A DNA stretch of 64,000 nt from Xylona heveae TC161 (taxonomy: Eukaryota; Ascomycota; Xylonomycetes; Xylonales; Xylonaceae): contig NW_017264193.1 in assembly GCF_001619985.1 (NCBI RefSeq), positions 377,726-441,725 on the forward strand. Direction: 5' to 3'. Below, one piece after another: positions 32,335-44,708 of this stretch (its first letter is position 1; each line of letters begins with the position of its first letter). Under the pieces are notes generated by a model, which was not told the DNA's origin, ran no database searches, and saw only the letters and a program-made list of their open reading frames with translations. The translations under genes and the position numbers were made by a program.

Positions 32335-35179
32335 CCCAGGCGAACGGCCCTTCTTCCTTGGCCAACCCCTTGGATACGGGTAGCTACCTCCCCATACCCC
32401 TCTCAGGAGCTTTGTGCTTACAAGTGCCCTAAATCGCAGCGGATTATGATCCCATTGAACATCTGAACGCCATTTTCTCCCACCCGTCAACTTTATCCTC
32501 CGTTGCTACCGTTTCCGACTCTCTTCAAACTTACCAAAATGGACTCGATATTGACATTGCGAAATTGGTGGCCAAGCAGTCCTCCTCGGACGCGGACAGT
32601 GTCCGCCGAATACAGGAGGCTAAAGCCGAGCTGGCCGAGCTGTTTTCCAAGATTGACGGTGTTCGAGAGCGGGCAATTCAGACAGAGCAAACAATTACGC
32701 AGATGACCGCTGATATTAAACGACTCGATGGGACCAAACGAAACCTGACCCTTTCCATGACGGCTTTGAAACGGCTTCAAATGTTGACGACTGCATATGA
32801 GCAACTGCGCGGCTTGAGCCGGTCACGTCAATACGGGGACTGTGCACAATTGCTGCAAGCGGTCCTACAACTGATGACACATTTTAAATCATACCGCTCA
32901 ATTGACCAGATCGCAACACTCAGCCGCCATGTGGCTGATTTGCAGCGAGAGCTCCTGGAGCAAATCTGCGAGGATTTCGAAATTACTTTTGCCAAGGGTC
33001 AAATCGCTCAACGGAGAGGAATGCTGGCTGAAGGATGTCTGGTAATGGATAGTCTGGGGGAGCATGCACGTTCTCGGTTGATCACATGGTACTGCAATAC
33101 TCAGTTGAGGGAGTACCGTCAGGTTTTCCGTGGCAGCGACGAGGTAAGTTTATGCTAATTCATTTGCTTATAAGCCTACTAAGTACTTGCCTCTGCTTTT
33201 TAGGCTGGTTCTTTGGACAACATTTCGCGAAGATATTCCTGGTTCAGGAGGATGATGAAGACTTACGACGAGGAACATGCAATGATTTTCCCTTCATCTT
33301 GGAGAGTAAATGAGGTCCTTGCAAACGCTTTCTGCGAAGGCACTCGAGAGGATTTCAAGTCGATCTTATCACGTGCAATGCGCAGGACGGACGGCCAAAA
33401 TCTCGACGTTAATCTTCTGCTTTCCTGCTTACAAGAGACATTGGACTTTGAACACAATCTCGAAAGAAGGTTTGCGACTGGGGTATGCTTTATATTGAAC
33501 CTTATAGTCAAAAGACACTTGCTAAGCGATACAGTCCCGGGTCTCTATTGATAGCCTATCCTCAAAAGATGAACGAACGCCTGTTTTTGGACAGGCTATT
33601 TCGGAAGCCTTCGAACCGTATCTGAGTGTATGGATTGAATCTCAGGACAAGTAAGTGAGACGAGTCCTTAATATATTTACGAAATTTAATCTATGGAACT
33701 AGGCAACTTGCTACAATGATACCCAAGTATCGACAACAGCCGATTCGTCCCGCCGACGAGGAGTTTTCCTCTCAACTCGTTGCTCCGTCATCAACGGAAC
33801 TATTCAGCTTCTATCGCCATAGCCTTGCACAATGTGCAAAACTGTCTACAGGATCTCGTCTAATAGAGCTCTCGCACGTATTTGCCAAATATCTAGACCA
33901 ATATTCGCAGCAAGTGCTGCTTCACTTTCTGGGGGACTCTCAAGGTGGACGTGGACCTTTCCTTGAAGACGCCATACTTGTTCTCAACACCGCCGATTAC
34001 TGTTATGCAACCTGCACGCAATTAGAAGAAAAGATAAAAAGTCGTGTGGATGAGCAGCTCAAGTCAAAAGTAGACCTTCAGAGTCAGGCCGATGCGTTTA
34101 TGGGTATTGTGAGTGCAGCAATCCGGGCCTTGGTGCGGCGGGTTGAAGTGGGCTGTGAGCCAAGCTGGCGAGAGATGCGCAATCTACCCTGGGGGAAAAT
34201 GGAAAGTGTTGGCGACCAGAGTCCATATGTGTCAGAATTGCTTGGACATGTCAAGATCGGAACGACCGAAGTTCTGAAATTAATCCATAAATCGCAATAT
34301 ACGCGGGCTTTCTGTGACAACCTGGTTGAGTCTTTGACAAATACCTACATCATCAATGTTGTCCAGTGCAGGCCAATTACAGAAGTCGGGGCTGAACAGG
34401 TTTGTTATGATCCGTCCCCATCCCGTCCAAGTGGAGCTAATGAGCTGTAGATGCTGTTGGATTCCTATGTGCTTAAGAAAGCATTTGAAGAGTTGCCAAC
34501 ACTGCATACCGAAGGCTCAACTACTGCACCTGCTGGGTAAGCACTCAACTTATTCATCTAGATCGCTTTAAACCACAGAAACTGATACTGCTACAGCTAC
34601 TTGAAGAGAGTTAACCAGATCATGTCGAAGCTAAACCCTCTTCTGAAGACGATTCAGGTGCGGCCTAACCCGCCTGAAGCACTCGTTCAAGCATATTTGA
34701 TCCATATTGGTGATTCATCCGATGCAAACTTCCGGAAAATTCTCGATCTTAAAGGAATTCGCAAGGCGGATCAAAATCGTTTGGTGGACCTCTTCCAGGT
34801 TCATCGCGCTTCGCAGGAAAATCTGGTACAGCAGTCACCGCTCCTCACACCGCTTCAACTGCAATCATCGCATGGCGGGAATGCCACAGCTATTTCTACA
34901 ACGTCTCTACCGGGACGCTTCGACCCTTCAACGTTTGGATCGGCACTCATGTCTGCTGCACGAGATGGCGTCGACCGTTTGGGTTCACCGGCATTGGGAG
35001 CAATTGGCACACAATCGCCGTCTGGAACATTGTCGCCGCCCAACGGACTTGAGGGACATGTAACTGCCAATCTCAACGACAACTTGCGCAACATTGGCAA
35101 ATTTTTCCGGCGTGACATGGGCGCCTTTGGGAGCCGATTTGGCGGCGGTGGCGCTAGGTCAATGGACGAGCCGAGATAG
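32331..35179 (+). CDS. vps53: GARP complex subunit Vps53
   Basis: Seven exons (32331-32379, 32440-33143, 33204-33482, 33535-33650, 33703-34399, 34451-34536, 34597-35179) encode 837 residues in a consistent frame. Vps53, with Vps51, Vps52 and Vps54, tethers endosome-derived vesicles at the trans-Golgi. The start region DYDPIEHLNAIFSHPSTLS is the family signature, followed by coiled-coil heptads (AKAELAELFSKIDGVRERA). CATCHR-type helical repeats include LQMLTTAYEQLRGL, FEITFAKGQ, YSWFRRMMKTYDEEHA and RAFCDNLVESL. The C-terminal ~120 residues are low-complexity (Ser/Pro/Gly). The first exon has only 16 codons. Intron 5 has a GTTTGT donor, which is weaker than the rest. Confidence 0.94.
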
Positions 35180-37881
35180 TCTTTATGGATGAGTCGATCA
35201 AGTCGAAATAGTCTCGTCAATGTCATCCGGGTGGATGATTCCATTTTGTATAATCATATCGAATATCGAGTATTTATCACTTTTTCCAACCCGGTTTGTT
35301 TGGCACCTTTATTTGTTTATTTGGTGTTGGCTTGATGCCTTGCTATTGATAAAGTACTAGCATTAAGTCCGATTGGATGAGTTCTTGACGGAGCGTGCCA
35401 CAATCTAGGTAGTTTCCTTTGGTGGTGGGGCTTCATACTCCGTACTTCGTACACACCGTTCGGGATGATCCTTACGCCACGTGGATGTTCTAGCGGAAGA
35501 GGGAAAGGACGAGATAAAAATATCACAATCACGCGTCATCCTCATATTATTTTCTTTTCTTTTCCCTTTGTTCTGTTTTGGTTTTGCTTGGACTGGAAAA
35601 GTTTGCACATGATCGAAATGTTCATGCCAATCCGGACGTGAGCCGTGGTTACGAGCGGACAGTTCTTTCCGAACCATACTCCGTATGACAGATTAGAAAG
35701 GATCGCCCGACGGCGAATTGCGACATTACAGCCGAACATCCTCGGTACTACTTTATATAACTATTACTTCTAGGCATCTGTGCCAAGATCGACTCTTTGC
35801 TTCTGTAGCACCTGATCTCTTTAACGAGATTCTCGTTTTATATAAGACTTTTCGCAATTACTCAATAGTTTTAACGAGCTCGTCTGAGGCGTTCGTGTGG
35901 CTTTGGAGGGTTGGAGGGGTTGCAGGATCTGCCAAGACTCTGGGACAGTACTTGCCCGATGATGCAGTGACGCATGGTTGCATCGAATGAGAAATGCATA
36001 AGCTATCTAAATCATGTTCTGGTTTGTAGGAAGGATCTCGTACAGGAATTGCCCATGCGCAGGCAGCTGAAACAAGTTTCTTGGTGACATTCCAGCATCA
36101 GGACTTAGACCAGACTACTAGAGGATTCAATTCAGTTTGAATCATAACGCAGATACGACAAGTACGGAGTAGTAGACTCAAACCACTTTGCGATATTTGG
36201 CCATTGATCAGCAAACCTACCTTTGTTCTGGAAATTCGACGCGGCCCCTTTCGGTTCCGTTATTGTAGGATTGGATGCTGATTCACGATCACGCAGAGTA
36301 TGCTACAAATATGCAAGTTGTGCTAATGCCTTGGCAAACTGGTTCAGCCTCAGGGGTTCGGGTGAGCAACAGTATCGATTCGTTCCCCTGGTCTGCGCCT
36401 TAGCAGGCTCTACTCGCGCAGTGGAAATCTCGGTCTTGGTCTTTAGAAATTCCTTACATTTCATTCAGTATTTTGGGGATATGATTGGCTGGAAAATTGG
36501 ACAAGATGGCTGGCTCACATGGTCACAGACACGAACACGAGAAATAACAAGAGAAGGACAAAGGGAACTCGGGTAATTCTTAGGGGAGGAAGGAGGAAGG
36601 AGGAAGGAGGAAGGGACCTCGCCACTTGGGCCGAGGCGGGTGTCCCTGGTGTTCTCCCAAGAGTTCCTAACCGAAATGATGGGGCTTTTTCAGGTATGGA
36701 TTCAGGTACAGTACTACCGTAGCGCACTGATACTTGCGTTGACCAAACAATCAACATGCGAGCCGAGGTACCTCCCCTCCACAGTGTGCTTGACCTGCTT
36801 GGCATCCAGCCGTTTCCCACGGCGCAAATACTACGACGGGGACTGTAACCACCGCAATGCTTCGTTTATCCACTCGGACGCGTGTTGGGCGATTTGGACG
36901 CCCCTCCGAAGGCCCCAATTTCCCCGACGTGCGTCCGGCTCTTGGATCATCTCAACCTCACTTTATCCTAACCATCGTCCCCTGATAAACCTTGTGTCTC
37001 GTAAAAACACTTTATCTCAATCTCTGCCTCTTTGGAAAGCCGCGTCCCTCGTCCTAATATATCATCTTGCGGTGTGCTGGACCGCATCATTCGTTATTCA
37101 CATTTATGCTCTTCGCTTGTGAACTGGAGTCGATTTACTCTCCTGACCTCCTGATCTAAGGAAGAGAGGTACGTGCAACACTGATTATTATAAGGAGTCA
37201 AGGCTTGGACTGGTTGTGTTGCGGTCTGCTGCTGTACGGAGTACAGTTACGTTACCCACTTTACCAGGTTCCGCTCACCGGACCCTGACGGACTGACGTT
37301 CTAAACCTTGAGCCGAAAGAACTGCCTGCCCGCACGCTGCTAAGAGTTAATGCTCCCCTGAAAGTTTGAACCCACCATAACTGACTATTGTTGTTGTCCT
37401 CCTCACACAGATCCACACACAAACCCCCCTGGTCGCCACAACCACACTCCCCCAATCTTAAACGGCTACTGCTTCTGTGGCTCGACTGTCGCTCGTTGAC
37501 GGGAGCCCTCCTTGGCCGCCAATCTGCTAACCCATAGAAGGAACAAAACCTTTGCTCGAATCCGGAAACTGGTAACAATTTATATCGAGAACAACCAAAG
37601 CCTCAGCCTTTGAGCGTGGATCGGAAAGAGGCGTCGCATGTCCAGTTCTGATCCCGGTTGATACATTCACGGTATTGGCTTCAGCACTGGAGCACTGACG
37701 CTACAAAAACGGCCTTGCATGCATTCGACTTTTGCGCGCTTCACTTTACCGGACGCCCCTCGGTCACGGCAAGGCCCTGATCCGACTTGAGCGCCAATCT
37801 TCACATCTGGGCACAGCTCACTGGCATATTTCTTCTATCGCCCAACACCTACTGACCTCTGTCGGATTGGTTCAGAGCATA
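35180..37881. other. 2.7-kb gene-poor region with TACTCCGTA motifs
   Basis: No coding region is supported. It contains four copies of TACTCCGTA or its complement (35436-35444, 35677-35685, 36163-36171, 37235-37243) and a GGAGGAA tandem at about 36584-36614. The right third probably holds a long leader of the Nif1-like gene, since candidate in-frame ATGs occur from 37732. Confidence 0.55.
36584..36614. repeat. GGAGGAA tandem repeat
   Basis: About four copies of a 7-bp purine unit (GGAGGAA) in direct succession. Purely purine on one strand. Confidence 0.85.
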
Positions 37882-40398
37882 ATGTCTCGCTCAGTCCACC
37901 TTGACCTGGACTCGCAAGGCAATGGGCGACCACAATGGGCAGGTTACCGTTCTCCAACTGCTCTTTCCCCGAGGCTAAACCACACCGACGGCGATATTCC
38001 ACCTGCCTTGTCACCATTAGATGCTTTCGCCGAGCAAGGACGTTTGCTCGCCAAGCAACTCGAAGAGAGTCGACGCAATGGTCGCCGCATGAGCAGGCTT
38101 CCACCACTCCATGCGGATGCGTTTGTGCGTCCTGGATTCTATCGTTCTAAGTCTGCGAGTGCCGGTCTCGAAAGCGACGAGGCCGAAGACGACATTGCTC
38201 CTCTAGAGAGATTGGGTATGGTTCGAGAAACAGAGGATATTCCTTTTCGCCCCAAGTCATTCTACCCTCGATTAAGCGGCACACCTCTTCTGGAAGATGA
38301 AATGGAGGATGCCGACTGGATGCAAAGGAGGGACTCTACCGCGACAGTGGGATCGGAGATGGGTATCTTGGGTCCGCTTCGAACCCAGTCTCCTGACCCT
38401 TTACCCGACGTGCCAGAGGAGCAAACAGGGCGAAGTGCCGCTTCCAGTCCTCAGCCGCAAAGGAATCTTAACTCTGGTCCCCCCCGAAACCTAGCGCGAA
38501 CTGAGTCTACTGACAGCCACGGGCCGAGCCCGCAACCCCAGTCGAGCGTGGACTCGTACCGAAGTGGGCAAGTCTCTAGAAGTGCGTCTTCAAGCAGCCT
38601 GACTCCAGCCCTCAGGTCGCAACCGAGCTTGGATTCAGTTCGCCGACGAGGTGCGGTCCGTCAGAGCTCGACAGGCAGCCGTGGTCCGAGTCCCCGGCCC
38701 AAGAGGAGTCTTTCTTCAACGAGACAACAATCATTGGCACGTAAAGAGTCTTCAGACAGTTTGGCCCCCCCAAGATCTTATGGACCAACTTCTGCTCCCA
38801 GGTCGCCCAGTATGCGTGCTGGCGCCTCGAACGGCATGCGATCTGTCGCTCCTGAATCGGATGTCGAGGAAGAGTCTGGCATGAGCGCTTCTTTCGGTTC
38901 AATTCAACGGCAGGCGTCATCGAGTAGCCAACTTTCCGCTCCTCATTCTCCGCAATCCTTCCATGGTCCACCTCCACGTTCTCCCTCGATTAGTTCTGAG
39001 CATTCTGTTGGTGGACCATCGCAACCTCGAAACTTGCGACCGGCTATGAACTTTTCTCGACCGCGGAGCAGTGCTGGTCCGCGACCAGCATTTGATGTAT
39101 CGTCTCGTCAAACCTCCTCAGAGAGTCAGAGATCCTTTTTTGTCGACGACTCAGCTCATACCCCACAAAGTATGAATGGAGAAGGTTACTTTGATCCGAA
39201 TGAGCCGAAACAAGGTGCAGCACCGGCCCTGGTTTACTCGAAATACTCATTGCCCCGCGGGAGAACGCTCGAAAAGGATTCTACCGTTATACAGAAGAAA
39301 GCTACACATCATTTCCATTGGGAAGAATCAAATTCTTCAGCACAGCTTGTCTCCCAGCGACCAGCTGAAAACCGGCCGCCGTCTCCAGAGTCGCCGCCGC
39401 GCGCCACCATGGTGCCTGATCAGAGACCGGCCACGCCTGAGCAAGCTAAGGAGGAACCAAAGTCGGCTGCGTCACCACAATTGGCAGCAAGCGCCCCGGG
39501 ACGCCCGGCTTCTCCCTCGGTCGATTCGAACAGTACGATTAAAGCCGGATCTTCAAGGCGGTCCTTGGGGGCTTCGATGGAATTGACTGCTGAAGACCAT
39601 CTCGCCAAGGGCATCGCGTGCCACCAGAAAGGCTCGTTGAATGAGTCCACATATCACCTGCGTATTGCCGCCAGAAAGAACCACCCGACAGCGATGCTTC
39701 TGTATGCATTGGCTTGTCGTCATGGCTGGGGCATGCGTCCCAATCAGAGGGAAGGGGTCCAATGGTTGAGAAAGGCCGTGGACTCTGCTGGTCTTGAGGT
39801 TGCCGATGACGAGACGCCTGCGAAGAATGCGAAACCGTCGGATATCATGGAGCGCAAAGCGCACCGAAACCAGCTCGCCCTAGGTATTTACGAGTTGGGA
39901 ATAAGCCATATGAATGGCTGGGGCATTGAACAAGACAAGGGTCTTGCTCTTCGCTGTTTTGAAATCGCAGGAAGTAAGAGCTCTCATTTTATATTATTTT
40001 CCACCGATATCCTTTGTTGTTGCTAACTGGTTAATCTGCACAGCCTGGGGAGATGCTGATGCGTTGGCTGAGGCTGGATTCTGCTATGCAAAAGGCGTTG
40101 GCTGCAAAAAGGATCTGAAGAAGGCGGCCAAGTTCTACCGCATGGCTGAGAGTAAGGGCATGAGTATGGTTGGCAATAGTTGGTTAGTGCTGTCTCCTTG
40201 AACCTTTAGGGCTGTATTTGGCAGATCATGGTTAACCGATTTTTCCGTTTCAACAGGATCTATAAGGACAAATACAAGGACGATGACGACGATCGACAAA
40301 GCCGAGCTACCAAGAAAGATAACAATGACAAGGCTGGTCGTGATAAATCTCGTACCCGAACCATGTTTGGACGCAAGCGATCTGTGAATCGTGCGTGA
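37882..40398 (+). CDS. Sel1-repeat protein, Nif1-like cell-cycle regulator
   Basis: Three exons (37882-39973, 40044-40182, 40257-40398) encode 790 residues. The N-terminal ~560 residues are disordered and rich in Ser, Pro and Arg, with many SP/RS sites likely to be phosphorylated. The motifs RPQWAGYRSPTALSPR and PPALSPLDAFAEQGRLLAKQ are strongly ordered within that region. From about residue 569 there are Sel1/TPR-like repeats (HLAKGIACHQKGSLNESTY; YALACRHGWGMRPNQREG; GFCYAKGVGCKKDLKKAAKF). The tail is basic (TMFGRKRSVNRA). Aspergillus relatives are labelled 'cell cycle inhibitor Nif1' after the fission-yeast protein that inhibits the Nim1 kinase; the role here is inferred from that. An upstream in-frame ATG at 37732 is less likely as the start. 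Confidence 0.82.
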
Positions 40399-41870
40399 CG
40401 ATCATGTATCTTGCTGGAGTTTGCTCGTTTTCATGAACACGAGTGGCACAGTCTTCAGTTCATCATCATTTGCATACTTTACTTTTATCACTGGCGTTCG
40501 TGGATGGCATTTTCATTGATGGTTGGCTGGCTGGTCAGCAATTTCCTTTCCCTATTGTTTCTTATCCTTCTTTTCTGCTTTTTCATATTTTTACGTTCTT
40601 CTACATCTCCGGTCGAATGATTCCCCGGCGTTGCTGTGGCATATTATATCAATTTTCCTGCGTCGAGGATTTGAGGTTGTTTGATGGATATTTTATTGTG
40701 ATTGCAAGTCAATGATGAGCAAAGCACCAACTACCACTTTTTTTCTTTGGTAATCTTGCTTAAAATTCATGTAGCTTGAACCTTTTAATTGGGTTATCCT
40801 TGGCCTACGACATTGATGATAATTATTATTGTCCTGCTTGTGTTAACCAATTTGCGCGTTGTGAGTTTCTAACACCCCCGAGGCCCCTAACGCTTGGTTA
40901 TACCATTAGCGAGAGTTGGCTGGCACCGGGAATACTTTAGGACCCCTGTCTCAGAATTCCTCGCAGCATCGCCTCGTTCATGTCTCATACCCTTGCAATT
41001 CGTGGCAAAGAGGGCTCTCGGGTTATACACAATAAATGCATTGCGTGCACTGCAATAGTTAGAACCCCAGTGCCGCCACAAAAAAAAAAGCAAAGCTATC
41101 TGATTCTCCTTCCAGGATCAAAACTCCGTGGGGCAGTGCACACCGTGCGTTAGGCTGCACATACACGGTCAATTTCGTACCACAAAACTAACAAAATGAA
41201 GGGCACCGTGGCAGAGCGAAATTGATACATCATCTTACCGCCGCCCAGCTCGAGACGGGGTTGTATATCTGAGTACTCCCCACCAAACCCATGCATGCAC
41301 CTCCGTATGGCTCAGGCGAACGCCAAGATGCATGTTTTCTATCACTCACCCTTGTCATCAGCTAACAAAGTCTCAGCGATGAATGGCCAGCTTCGCGATA
41401 TCCTGTTGCTAACCAGGCAGGAAAGACTGCGCCGCTCGTCAATTGGGCCCGCAGATGCGAAATCAGCCAATGTCGCCTTCATACTCCTCTGGGCCCAGGA
41501 CTCTTATGAGATGGTCTAAGGTTATTATTACTGAATATGTCTTACCATCTCGTTGGGCTCTACAGTGACCCAGTGGATTGGAACCCGAATTGAGGCTACC
41601 AAATCCTGGTCTCTTTGCCTGGCTCGAAACGGCTGATTTTGCTGATCTGCGCACTGCAAGGAGATTGGACCCCGCTGGAGCGCGTTTGACAGCAATTCTA
41701 TGAAGATGATATATTAGTCGAAATGCTGCATTACTGTCCGTCTTCATGATATTTTCTTAGCAAATTGGTCCTCCCGTCGCATGAACATCTGTTGTGTTGC
41801 ATATTTGCCTCTGTGCTTTCCTTGCTTTCCTCTGATTTGTGCGTTTGAGGTTTAATTTTTCTTTTGCGAA
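40399..41870. other. 1.5-kb intergenic region, nothing identified
   Basis: ORFs are at most 95 codons and have no features of a gene. T-rich after 40430, mixed elsewhere. It includes the 3' UTR of the Nif1-like gene and the promoter of the next one. Confidence 0.55.
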
Positions 41871-44442
41871 ATGGCATTGGAGCTTGGCTTCAATGTGAAC
41901 AATGCAGGGCCGCTCAGTCAACTCTCCGTGCAAATTGCCAGTTTGGACGTTGCAGTCTTCCTAGCAACGTCCGCATGGGGTTGGTACAAGGGAAGAGATA
42001 GGGCGCTGACATTCGAACAAACCTTGAGTTCCAAGGGCGTTTCATTGGCGACAACGTCCTCTTTCAAAAGTGATTGGTATTCGAAAATTCGACAAGAGCA
42101 TGGTGCCATCTACGGAGCGGCTTTGACAAGAGACCGAACTCTCGTCCGTATTCTACTGCCAAAAGCAAGCACGGCCAATGAAGGTGACCCAGGAATGAGG
42201 TGCCTTCGCGCCGCAATGGTTGCCCTTTTGTGCTTTGCAGAGGCTGATCAAGTATCTACAATACTAAAAGAAGTACTTCCTCGCACTCTGCTTCACTATG
42301 AGCAAGAAGGGGTGGAATTTGCGCTGGAGGGAGCCTCTTTGGCCTCGCTTTTGCACTTTGTCACTGCCGTGGCTAGAGAAGAGAATGTCGACGCACTACG
42401 TCGGCATATCCTCGAGGAAGTGGACTTTCGGGTCAGAACAGTTGTTGGCCCAGACATGCTCGCCGAGGTATTGAAGGCTGGAAGAGCGGATACTGCGCAG
42501 GTCATTGGACTTTTGGTCTGGATACTCAAGCCTAATCATTCAAAAAGTTACTTTTCATATCCGACCAAAAGCTTGAAAGTTTGGGCTTTAGCTGCTGCGC
42601 TCCATAAATTGGGCTTTGACGTTGAAGCTTCGAATCAGCTGGTCACGACTCCATATTCCCCGCCAGATTCTCCCTGTTTTCATAATGGATCTTACATGGA
42701 TGTTCCAGAGGTGATATTAGTCCTTAGCCCTGGCTGGCGGACTGACAAAGAAGCCATAATGTCGACAGTCGGTGTCAATGCTGAGATAAAGCCTCCACCA
42801 AGACTGGTGCCTATTCGGGCGATCCCTGCCATTGCGTACACGAGAGTCGTCGCAGAGGGAGTTCAGATTGATCTTGCAAGATTAGAAGCTGCATTTTCGG
42901 AGACGTACTTGCATGTAAGGAAAACTCTTTGCACGATGCCACTCTTCTGTCGGGCAGTAGGTATCCCGGTATCAATGATGCCTCGACCAGATATGGAAAA
43001 TTTTAACAAAGATATGCCTCACTATGAGCTTTTGGAACACTACTTAGATGCCAAAGGGCTAGAAAGTGAGTTCGATTGCTCGCAAGACTTCTTCTCAAAC
43101 CCTGGAGAATCTCAGGCAGAGATCCACAAATTGATTGGGCCAATGATGCTAAAACATATGGTATGTATTCCACGTTGCTCGAGATTCTGAGACTAAATTC
43201 TCTCATCTAGAACCCTGAAATTTGCCAAAATTTGGAAAGAATGCATGTTGTTTTTCAACACATAGCCTTCGCCGGCGTCCTCGGAGCTGTGTCTTTATGT
43301 ATACACTACAACCGGCAGGCGTGGGGTCCTGAAATGAACATGGAAATAGCTTATGGCGATGCAATCACACTCGAGCATGTTAAAATGCTAAACAAAAGAA
43401 GCCCACTTAGACCTGATAAGCCTTCCTTGCCGCAATGGTTATCACGGCTAGGGGATGCTCTTTACATGCTGAGGGCGATTTTTGGACCCGATCTCACTAT
43501 GTTAGACCAGCCGTTTGCACCTGCTGGGAGGAGAGAGAGGCAGGAGAGTCGTGGGTCTGCTCTTCGTGACCTTCGTGATAAATGGGGTGCGCTTGTCTGT
43601 CAGGTACGTGTGTCAAGTGCGGTTGATTTTGTTACTCTACGGCTAATGATGTTAAGGTTATTGTCGGCGCGAATGTAGACGTGCTTGCTCATCCGTTCGG
43701 GGCACAAGGATACGGGATATCTGCCATTTCTGACTTTTTGTTATACCCGAGCTTACGACCGTCCGCTTGCTTTGTCTATCATTATCAGTATGGCCAGCTT
43801 TTGGATATCCCAACAGATCAGGATATCGTGATTGATGGAGCTTATAAGAGATCTTCAAAGGCTATTCCCGCTGAACTTGACCAGAGTGAACACTTGACCG
43901 ATATTCGGATAGTAGAATATTTTCCTCTCGATCGACTACGGTGTGACATAGAACCATGTTGGGAAAGTGACCTTCGAAAATGTTGCCTCAATATTCGACT
44001 TGCAGGGATTTCCCGAGTTGAATTGAGCCCTATCGAAGTTGTGCGTTCCATTCAACCCGATATACACCACGTGACGGATTTATCACATACAAGTTTGTGT
44101 GAGAGGAGCACAAATTTCTCCGTGGATGCAATATTCGATCGGAAATGGTATCGAGTCCCGCTCCTGGATATGCTTTCCCGTGGCCAGCTTGCCATTTCCT
44201 CTATTGAAGGATTAGTGGGCCCCAAACCGAACTGGATATTTCACGCGTCCGGAAGCGAGTTGCTGGCCATAATTTGCCTGTCTCTTGGGTTCACACCGTC
44301 CTTGAAACCGGACTCTAGGATAGTCTGCAATTGCATCGCGGATGGTCTTGAAAAAGCTAAGTCGTTGGGGTATCCAGAGAAATCTGTTATGTTGATCTTG
44401 ATTAGTGATTGCATGAACCATAGTAGTCTCACTTTACAATAA
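41871..44442 (+). CDS. Hypothetical 822-residue fungal protein
   Basis: Three exons (41871-43160, 43211-43603, 43657-44442), all junctions in phase 0. I recognise no domain or catalytic motif. The N-terminus has a moderately hydrophobic stretch (LDVAVFLATSAWGWYKG) that could be one membrane helix or a buried helix. The rest alternates helix-like hydrophobic blocks with few charged clusters and looks like a folded, soluble protein (EDALYMLRAIF-like and LAIICLSLGFTP segments). Cysteine content is fairly high in the last 250 residues (RKCCLNIRL, CNCIADG). Third-codon use matches the neighbouring genes. It converges on the flavodoxin-like gene, with 75 bp or 264 bp between stops depending on readthrough. 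Confidence 0.75.
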
Positions 44443-44516
44443 CGGCCAAGGTCGATAACGTCTCGGATAAACAAAGACAAACAATCTGTGGCATTTATTT
44501 CACTCAACGTTATTAT

Positions 44517-44708
44517 TTAAAGGATAGAACACTTTGCGGGCAGACCACACGGGCCTTCCTTCTCGCGCTTCTCCTCCTTGTTAGGCCCTGATGCTCCGCC
44601 AGTCGAAGCCGATGTGTTTGCGGCCTCACCCGCAGGCTTCGCCTTAGTGCCAGGGACTGTCTCAGTCGCGCCATTCGTGGCAGCCCCCGCCTCGCTACCA
44701 TGTAGTCA
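44517..44708 (-). other. Readthrough stop (TGA CTA) and 62-codon CaaX extension
   Basis: The flavodoxin-like frame ends CAA TGA CTA. Without any shift the same frame continues for 62 codons to TAA at 44517-44519. The extension is a flexible Ala/Gly/Thr/Lys/Glu linker ending CGLPAKCSIL. CSIL is a CaaX box; the terminal Leu predicts geranylgeranylation. A cysteine seven residues before the CaaX cysteine could be palmitoylated. No AG/GT pair would splice out the TGA with an intron of normal length. UGA-CUA is the known readthrough context that makes peroxisomal forms of glycolytic enzymes in fungi. Confidence 0.75.

Noticed and set aside
44641-44708. A hidden intron removing the TGA of the flavodoxin-like gene
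   Set aside because: Usable GT and AG pairs around the TGA are fewer than about 30 bases apart, or would delete the conserved C-terminal helix. The frame is continuous across the TGA.
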